This document shows positions 55,634 through 64,000 of a stretch of DNA of 64,000 bases, in pieces. The stretch's first letter is position 1. The number at the start of each line of letters is the position of its first letter. The stretch comes from Terebella lapidaria. Its lineage: Eukaryota > Annelida > Polychaeta > Terebellida > Terebellidae. The stretch covers positions 40,546,165 through 40,610,164 of the forward strand of contig OX424564.1 in NCBI GenBank assembly GCA_949152475.1, given 5' to 3'. The notes beneath the pieces were generated by a model, which ran no database searches, was not told where the DNA came from, and worked only from the letters and a program-made list of their open reading frames with translations. A program made the position numbers and the translations under genes.

Positions 55634-56895
55634 TTAGGTTACCGGACCTATGGTCCGATAACCTATTGGCATGGCGTTGCGTCCGTCGTCCGGTGTCCGT
55701 CGTCCGTCCGTCGTCCGTCCGTCCGTTCACATTTTTATCTTTAAAGTATATGGTCCGATCTTTCTGAAATTTTGCACAAAAATACCTAAAAATATTTCCA
55801 GGAAAGGGTTTTTTTAGTTTTCAGATTTCCGCATTTTTTTCAAAATGGCGGCCATTTTCGACGAAAAATGCCTGATTTTGGACTTTGGCGGCCATTCTCT
55901 CAAAATCTGTTCAGTAACTTTTTTTCTTTTTGATACATAACACTCCTCATATGTACTCCTATGATGTCTATAAATTTCGTTGCGCTTGAATCGCTCGAAG
56001 TGGGCCATTTTGGCCCAAACTCGGCCCAAATGGGACTTTCCCATGTTAAATTCTCCTATGCTTTATAATGGGTCACATTATGCCTAATATCTCACTTAAT
56101 ATTGAGGTTAGACACTAGGAATCAATTGTGGACATATAGGATATGATATATGCTGAATATTCTCGTGATCTTGAATTTGACCTCTGACCTCAGTCTCAAG
56201 GTCAGAGCAGCCGTTTTCGTTGAAAAATGACCAATTTTGGACTTTGATGATCGTTTTCTCAAAATCTGTTCAGTAACTTTTGTTCTTGTTGATGCATAAC
56301 ACTCCTCATATGTACCTCTGTGACATGTATAAATTTCTTTGCCCTTGAATTGCTCGAAGTGGGCTATTTTTGGCCCAAACTTGGCCCAAATGGGACTTTC
56401 CCATGTTAAATTCTCCTATGCTTTATAATGGGACACATTAAGCCTAATATCTCACTTAATATTGATATTAGAGACTAGGAATCAATTGTGGACATATAGG
56501 AAATGATATATGCTGAATATTCTCGTGACCTTGAATTTGACCTCTGACCTCGGTTTCAAGGTCAGAGCACAAAATGTCTAATATCTTGCTTATTATCGAC
56601 TTTACAGCTTAGGAATCAATTGTGGACATATAGGAAATGATAAATGCCGGTTATTCTGATGACCTTGAAGTTGACCTTTGACCTCATTTTCAAGGTCACA
56701 GGACATAATGGCTAATATCTCGCTTATTATTGACTTTACAGCTTAGGAATCAATTGTGGACATACTAGAAATGACTTATGCCCAATATTATTCGTGTCCT
56801 CGAATTGACCAATGACCTTATTTTCAAGGTCACGGGACAAAATACTAATATCTAAAATATATATTGTCCGGTAACCTTTCTTAGCCCTTGGGCTA
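55634..56895 (+). mobile_element. Family A element theta
   Basis: Hairpin at 55636, GTCC array, duplicated TCTGTTCAGTAACTTTT module, a few 134-bp units, end GCCCTTGGGCTAA. Same subtype as alpha, beta and epsilon. Confidence 0.9.
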
Positions 56896-56934
56896 ATTTT
56901 TTCTGACAGAACTATTCAATATATTGTTCTTTTA

Positions 56935-59311
56935 TTAGCTTACCGGCCCTTTGGGCCGATAAGCTATTATCGTGGTTTTTCGTCCGTCGTCTGTCGTCTG
57001 TCGTCCGTCGTCCATCGTCCGTCCGGGTCTGTAACTTTTTTTTGGCATGATGAATTTCCCCATAAATTTGTCAGAACATACCTTAGGCCAATATCTAAAA
57101 ACGTTTTTAGGTTACCGGACCTATGGTCCGATAACCTATTGCCGTCACGTTGCGTCCGTCGTCCGTCCGTCGTCCGTCCACAGCTGTATCTTTAAAGTTT
57201 ACAGGCGAATTTTTCTGAAATTTTGCACAAAAATGCCTAAAAATATTTCAAGAGGGGTTTTTTTTTTAGTTTTTTGATTTTCGCATTTTTCTCAAAATGG
57301 CGGCCATTTTTGACGAAAAATGGCCAATTTTGGACTTTGGCGGCCATTTTCTCAAAAACTGTCTGATCAGTTTTGAGATTTTTGTTTCAAAAGATTCCCC
57401 TTATGTACCTTTATGATGTGTATAAGTTTTGTTGCCCTTGAATCGCCGGTCTCCGTGTGGCGGCCATTTTGAATTTTTGACGGGTCGGCGAAAAAAATTT
57501 TTTTTGCCCCAAATTGCGTTACTATCCATTTTGGGCCATTTCTAGGCAAAAAAATTTTTTTCACCCTTTGAAAAAAATTTGGGACTTGGAAAATTTTCGG
57601 CACTTTTTTCCTTCATAATGGGAGCTGCCTAGACTGTACTCATAGAATGCTTGAAGATAGAGCTTAGAAATTAGCACTTTCAAATGGGAAGTCATATATG
57701 AAGACTTGTGTGGTGACCTTGAATTTGACCTTGGATGACCTTGAAATGTCAAAACAGCCATTTTTGAGTCGAAAAATGCCCAAATTTGCACCTTGTTTGT
57801 CTTTAATCGAAAACTGTCTGATCACTTTTGAGATTTTTATTTCAAAACATAGTAATTGGGGTTTTTGACATGATGTGTATAAATATGTATATAGTGTATA
57901 AAGTGCCTTGAATTGCTCAAAAGGCTAGAAATTTAGGCTGAATAGGCCCCAAATTTAATTTTTGGTCGTTTTCCTTCAAATTTATCTGATCAGTTTTGAG
58001 ATTTTTGTTATAAAACATGCTAATTGGGGTCCCTGACATTGTGTATAAAGATGGAGTGCTTTGAATTGCTTAAAAGGCCCCTTGAGTGTGTAAATTGGCC
58101 TCTACAGCCAAAAAATGTTTGTAGGTATAGCTGGAATTGGAAGTCATATACATGTATACCACATATATATGTGGCTTTTTTGGGTGACGTTGAACTTGAC
58201 GTCAGATGACATTGAGTGCTATATCTCACGTCCAACAAGAAATGTGTAAATTTCGTTTATAGACAAAAGACTTGTAGATAGACCTAGGCTTGTATTTGTA
58301 TTTTGAACATACATGAATACAAGGTTATATGCTGCACACTTAATGATGACATTGAAGTTCACGAAGATGATTGGTTTATCTTAACGTCATATCTCACCTG
58401 TCCTGTTTCAACTAAAGTTGTCCGGTAACCTATCTTAGCCCTTGGGCTAACTTTTTAATTTTTTTGATTGAATCGTTTTTTGCCGATTTGGCGGCCATTT
58501 TTGACGAAAAATTGCCAATTTTGGACTTTGATGGCCATTTTCTCAAAAACTGTCTGATCAGTTTTGAGATTTTTGTTTCAAAACATTCCTCTCATGTACC
58601 TTTATGACATGTATAAGTTTCGTTGCCCTTGAATCGCCGGTCTGCGTGTGGCGGCCATTTTGATTTTTTGACGGTTCGGTGAAAAAAATTTTTTTGTCCC
58701 AAATCAAGTCACTATTCGTTTTGAGCCATTTCGAGCAAAAAAAAAAAAAAATTTTTTTTGGTCATTGAAAATTGTTTTGGACTTTGAAAATTTCACCCAA
58801 GTTTTCCTTCATAATGGGAGCTATGCAGAGTAATCTCATAGAACACTTCAACATGTTCAAGATAGAGACTAAGTATTGGCACATACAAATGGGAAGTAAT
58901 CTATTGTGGTTTGAGTGGTGATTTTAAATTTGACCTTCAATGACCTTGAAAGGTCATAACGACCTTTTTTGTCGAAAAAACTTTGAATTTTGCCTTTGGT
59001 GGTCATTTTCTCAAAATTCATTCAGACAGTTTTCCTCAAAATCATGTATAAGATTATCCTTATGTACCTTTGTGATGTATATAAGTTATGTTGCCTTTGA
59101 ATCGACTGTCTGAAAATTTGTCATTAACGAAAAAAATCTTTCAAGATGTAACTTGATTTCGTAATAAAGTCCATACAGAAAATGTGTTTCTATCAACATT
59201 TACGACATGTTTTAACATATAGATTTTAACATCAGTGTAACAATTTATATGTATTCAGTATTCCACGCAATTCACATGATTGCCGGTAAGCTACAGCACC
59301 CTTGGTGCTAT
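56935..59311 (+). mobile_element. Family B element B1, interrupted by a family A element
   Basis: 5' hairpin AGCTTACCGGCCC-TTT-GGGCCGATAAGCT at 56937-56965, a GTC/GTCC run, and a body that resumes after the nested A element with TTGATTGAATCGTTTTTTGC. 3' copy GCCGGTAAGCT at 59282-59292, terminal hairpin AGCACC-CTT-GGTGCT at 59295-59309. Confidence 0.87.
57107..58450 (+). mobile_element. Family A element iota, nested in B1
   Basis: Hairpin at 57109; closely similar to A2 (25731-27544) including GAATGCTTGAAGATAGAGC and ACATATATATGTGGC, but with one 454-bp module instead of two. Ends GCCCTTGGGCTAA at 58450. Confidence 0.9.
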
Positions 59312-59651
59312 GTTTTTACATATATTCATCTCAATATATCTGAAAATCATTAATATATTACTTCCAAATTTCACGCTTGCTTCAAGTAAGGTTTACTTGT
59401 GTGAATCATGTTGACCATTTTAAGTTTTTGCCCATGGTTCAACTTGAGTACCGTAATTAATTAGTTAATTCGAACAGCTAAAAGTAATTAAATTTTGAAA
59501 TGTTTGAATTATCAGATTCACGATATAATCGTCAGTCATAATAAAAAAAAACCCCTAAACCAGATTGCAGATACGCGAGTTGACAGATGCCGCTCATGCT
59601 GCTTGGTTAGGGCCTGTACGATTGAAAGGTTAACCGCAGACACCTAGCATT
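59312..59651 (+). other. KATNB1 intron 12, unique stretch
   Basis: AT-rich, no repeat or exon recognised. In particular, no block resembling the p80 C-terminal domain. Confidence 0.5.
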
Positions 59652-60755
59652 TTAGGTTACCGGACCTTTGGTCCGATAACCTATTGGCATGGCGTTGCGT
59701 CCGTCGTCCGTCCGTCCGTCCGTCCGGCGTTAACATTTTTATCTTTAAAGTTAACGATCGAATCTTTCTGAAATTTTGCACAAAAATGCCTAAAAATATT
59801 TTGAGAAGGAGGTATTTTTTTGTTTTTTGATTTTCGCATTTTTTTCAAAATGGCGGCCGTTTTTGTCGAAAAACGCTCAATTTTGGACTTTGACGGCCAT
59901 TTTCTCAAAAACTGTCTGATCAGTTTTGAGTTTTTGGTTTCAAAAGATTCCCCTCATATACCTCTGTGATATGTATAAGTTTGGTTGCCCTAAATCTGCC
60001 GGTTTTCGTGTGGCGGCCATTTTGAATTTTTGGCGGGTCGGCGAAAAAAAATTTTTTCGCCCCAGATCGCATTGCTATCCATTTTGGGCCATTTCTAGAG
60101 CAAAAAAAAAATTTCACCCTTTGAAAAAAATTTTGGACTTAGAAAATTTTCGGCACTTTTTCCCTTCATAATGGGAGCTGTCCGGACTGTACTCATAGAA
60201 CGCTTGAAGATAGAGCTTAGAAATTGGCACTTTCAAATGGGAAGTCATATATGGCGACTTGTGTGGTGACCTTGAATTTGACCTTGGATGACCTTGAAAG
60301 GTCAAAACAGCCATTTTTGGGTCGAAAAACGCTCAAATTTGCACCTGGTCTGTATTTTCTCAAAAACTCTCTGATCAGTTTTGAGATTTTTGCTTAAAAA
60401 GATTCCTCTTATATACCTCTGCGACGTGTATAAGTTTTGTTGCCCTTGAATCGCCGATCTCAGTGTGGCGGCCATTTTGAATTTTTGACGAGTCGGCGAA
60501 AAAAAAATTTTTCGCCCCAAATAACATTACTATCCATTTTGGGCCATTTCTAGGCAAAAAAAAATTTTCACCCTTTGAAAAAAATTTTGGACTTTTGGTT
60601 ACATCGAAGTTCATACGGATGACCTTGATTGGTAAATCCCAAGGTCATATGTTTACACTGCGAACCTTGATTGGTAAATCTCAAGGTCTGTTACCTGCCA
60701 ATGCTGCCATGGCCAAACCAAAATTGTCCGGTAACCTATCTTAGCCTTTGGGCTA
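59652..60755 (+). mobile_element. Family A element kappa
   Basis: Hairpin at 59654, GTCC x4, two 454-bp modules, the second cut short at about 60597 by an internal deletion joining TTTTGGACTT to GGTTACATCGAAG. Ends CCTTTGGGCTAA. Confidence 0.9.
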
Positions 60756-60760
60756 ATTTT

Positions 60761-60826
60761 TATGGTCCCATAACCTATTGCCGTCGCGTTGCGTCTGTCG
60801 TCCGTCCGTCGTCCGTCCACATTTTT
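60761..60826 (+). mobile_element. Family A fragment lambda, first hairpin arm missing
   Basis: Starts TATGGTCCCATAACCTATTG, the loop and second arm of the family A hairpin, directly after kappa, then a GTCC array and CACATTTTT, where family B element B2 begins. Confidence 0.75.
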
Positions 60827-60834
60827 AGCTTACC

Positions 60835-63800
60835 GGCCCTTTGGGCCGATAAGCTATTGTCGTGGTATTTCGTCCGTCGTCCGTCCGTCGTCTGTTGTCC
60901 GTCCGGGTCTGTAACATTTTTTTGACATGATGAATTTCCTCATAAATTTGTCAGAACATACCTTGGGTCAGTATCTAAAGACGCTTTTTTAGGTTACCGG
61001 ACCTTTGGTCCGATAACCTATTGGCATGGCGTTGCGTCCGTCGTCCGTCCGTCCGTCCGTCCGTCCGTCCGTCCGGTCCGATAACCTATTGGCATGGCGT
61101 TGCGTCCGTCGTCCGTCCGTCCGTCCGTCCGTCCGTCCGTCCGTCCGTCCGTCCGTCCGTCCGGCGTTAACATTTTTATCTTTAAAGTTAACGATCGAAT
61201 CTTTCTGAAATTTTGCACAAAAATGCCCAAAAATATTTTGAGAAGGAGGTATTTTTTTGTTTTTTGATTTTCGCATTTTTTTCAAAATGGCGGCCGTTTT
61301 TGTCGAAAAACGCTCAATTTTGGACTTTGACGGCCATTTTCTCAAAAACTGTCTGATCAGTTTTGAGTTTTTGGTTTCAAAAGATTCCCCTCATATACCT
61401 CTGTGATATGTATTAGTTTGGTTGCCCTAAATCTGCCGGTTTTCGTGTGGCGGCCATTTTGAATTTTTGGCGGGTCGGCGAAAAAAAAATTTTTCGCCCC
61501 AGATCGCATTACTATCCATTTTGGGCCATTTCTAGAGCAAAAAAAAATTTTCACCCTTTGAAAAAAATTTTGGACTTAGAAAATTTTCGGCACTTTTTCC
61601 CTTCATAATGGGAGCTGTCCGGACTGTACTCATAGAACGCTTGAAGATAGAGCTTAGAAATTGGCACTTTCAAAGGGGAAGTCATATATGGCGAATTGTG
61701 TGGTGACCTTGAATTTGACCTTGGATTAAAAAGATTAAAAAGATTCCTCTTATATACCTCTGCGACGTGTATAAGTTTTGTTGCCCTTGAATCGCCGATC
61801 TCAGTGTGGCGGCCATTTTGAATTTTCGACGAGTCGGCGAAAAAAATTTTTTTCGCCCCAAATAACATTACTATCCCTTTTGGGCCATTTCTAGGCAAAA
61901 AAAAATTTTCACCCTTTGAAAGAAATTTTGGACTTAGAAAATTTTCGGCACTTTTTTCCTTCATAAAGGGAGCTGTCAGGACTGTACTCATAGAACGCTT
62001 GAAGATAGAGCTTAGAAATTGGCACTATCAAATGGGAAGTCATATATGGCGACTTGTGTGGTGACCTTGAATTTGACCTTGGATGACCTTGAAAGGTCAA
62101 AACAGCCATTTTGGGGTCAAAAAATGCCCAGATTTGCCTTTGTAGATGAAATGCTTGCAGATAGAGCTCCTGTTTGCATTATGAACATATAGGAAGACAT
62201 ATATGGCACAACTAATGATGACCTTGAACTTGACGTCAGATGACCTTGAGTGCCAAATGTCTGACTTGGAATGTGTAAATTGACCTGAGCGGCCTAAACG
62301 ATTCCACCCAACATATAGAATATCAAATGCCGCACACATACATGTAATGGTTACATCGAAGTTCATACGGATGACCTTGATTGGTAAATCCCAAGGTCAT
62401 ATGTTTACACTGCGAACCTTTATTGGTAAATCTCAAGGTCTGTTACCTGCCAATGCTGCCATGGCCAAACCAAAATTGTCCGGTAACCTATCTTAGCCTT
62501 TGGGCTAATTTTTTAATTTTTCTGATTGAATCGTTTTTGCCTATTTGGCGGCCATTTTTGACGAAAAATTGCCAATTTTAGACTTTGGAGACCATTTTCT
62601 CAAAAACTGTCGGATCAGTTTTGAGATTTTTGTTTCAAAACATTCCTCTCATGTACCTCTATGACATGTATAAGTTTCGTTGCCCTTGAATCGCCGGTTT
62701 TTTGTCCCAAATCAAGTCACTATTCGTTTTGAGCCATTTCCAGCAAAAAAACAAAAAAATTTTTTTTTGGCCATTGAAAAATTTTTTGGACTTAAAAAAT
62801 TTCACCCAATTTTCCTTCATAATGGGAGGTGTGCAGAGTAAACTCATAGAACACTTGAAGATAGAGCCTAAGTATTGGCACATTCAAATGGGAAATCATA
62901 TATTGCGGTTTGAGTGATGACCTTGAATTTGACCTTCAATGACCTTGGAAGGTCAAAACGACCTTTTTTGTCGAAAATGGACAATTTTGGATTTTTGATG
63001 GCCATTTTCTCAAAAACTGTCTGATCAGTTTTGAGATTTTTGTTTCAAAACATTTCTCTCATGTACCTTTATGACGTGTATAAATTTCGTTGCCCTTGAA
63101 TCGCCGGTTTGCGTGTGGCGGCCATTTTGATTTTTTGACGGGTCTGCGAAATTTTTTTCCCCTTCCCCTTTTTTTTTGACGGATCGACGAAAAAAAAATT
63201 TTTCGGCCCAAATCGCATTACTATCCATTTTGGGCCATTTCTAGGCCAAAAAAAATTTTTTCCCCCTTTGAAAAAAATTTTGGACTTTGAAAATTTTCGG
63301 TACTGTTTTCCTTCGTACTGGGAGCTGCAGGAACTGTACTCCTAGAACGCCTGAAGATAGAGCTTAGAAATTGGCACTTTCAAATGGGAAGTCATATATG
63401 GTGACCTTGAATTTGACCTTGGATGACCTTGAAAGGTCAAAACAGCCATTTTTGGGTCGAAAAATGCCCAAATTTGCATCTTGTCTGTCTTTTCTCAAAA
63501 ACTGTCTGATCAGTTTTGAGATTAAAGATTCCCCTTATGTACCTTTAGGATGTGTATAAGTTTTGTTTCCCTTGAATCTCCATGTGGGGGCCATTTTTAA
63601 TTTTTTTTTTACTATCCATTTTGGGTCATTTCTAGGCGAAAAAAAAATGTTCAAAACGACCTTTTTTGTCGAAAAAACGATGAATTTTGCCTTTGGTGGT
63701 TATTTTCTCGAAATCTATTTAGACAGTTTTTCTCAAAATCATGTATAAGATTATCCTTGTGTACCTTTGTGATGTGTATAAGTTTTGTTTCCTTTGAATC

Positions 63801-64000
63801 GACTGTCTGTGAAAATTTGTCATTAACGAAAAAAATCTTTCAAGATGTAACTTGATTTCGTATTATAGTCCATACAGAAAATGTGTTTCTATCAACATTC
63901 ACGAACATGTTTTAACATATAGATTTTAACATCAGTGTAACAATTTATATGTATTCAGTATTCTACACAATTCACATGATTGCCGGTAAGCTACAGCACC
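60835..64000 (+). mobile_element. Family B element B2, interrupted, cut by window end
   Basis: 5' hairpin at 60837-60865 identical to B1; interrupted by a family A element at 60989-62508; resumes TTGAATCGTTTTTGCC. The window ends inside its 3' structure (GCCGGTAAGCTACAGCACC). The interior is rearranged relative to B1, with an additional A-like module near 63100-63540. Confidence 0.87.
60989..62508 (+). mobile_element. Family A element mu, nested in B2
   Basis: Hairpin at 60991. The region from GGTCCGATAACC through the GTCC array is duplicated (again at 61074-61163). Two 454-bp modules with a deletion at about 61724 (TTGGATTAAAAAGATT). Ends CCTTTGGGCTAA. Confidence 0.9.

Noticed and set aside
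55436..64000. Exons for the katanin con80 domain
   Set aside because: The non-repeat stretches were read in + strand frames and no block resembles the p80 C-terminus; these exons must lie beyond the window.

Overview
The window is animal nuclear DNA, most likely from a marine invertebrate (mollusc, brachiopod or lower deuterostome; the phylum cannot be fixed from sequence alone). It holds one recognisable protein-coding gene: the first 12 coding exons, on the + strand, of the katanin p80 WD40 subunit B1 gene (KATNB1). The ATG is at 14484 and the last exon visible ends at 54197. The exons join in phase into 372 codons covering the start of the protein, the WD40 propeller and the beginning of the linker. 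The C-terminal con80 domain, which binds the p60 ATPase, must lie beyond position 64000.

Layout. 1-14483 is intergenic and crowded with small DNA transposons, inverted repeats and old repeat copies. 14484-32090 holds exons 1-8. Intron 1 carries a 32-unit 25-bp minisatellite. Intron 2 (13.1 kb) carries several repeat elements. Intron 8 (32091-50263, 18.2 kb) is almost entirely a nested stack of transposons. Exons 9-12 lie at 50264-54197. Intron 12 runs to the window end and is again mostly nested repeat elements.

The dominant repeats are four families (called A, B, C and D here) with one architecture: a 5' stem-loop, a short spacer, usually a GTCC-type microsatellite, a tandem-repeat core, a copy of the reverse complement of the first stem arm near the 3' end, and a terminal 3' stem-loop. 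Insertions fall in T-runs. This fits non-autonomous Helentron elements (HINEs) and the Pearl-like elements of bivalves. In families A, B and D the 5' hairpin has 13-nt arms, a 3-nt loop and a mismatch at arm position 7, whereas the 3' copy of the arm pairs perfectly, so the first arm has two competing partners.

Two minisatellites in the gene contain splice sites. A 51-bp array repeats the 3' splice site and first bases of exon 3 six times; a 46/57-bp array repeats the end of exon 12 with its 5' splice site about 25 times. Every decoy acceptor inspected, and the first decoy donor extension, leads to an in-frame stop. No RNA gene, CRISPR array, virus or complete transposase gene was recognised.
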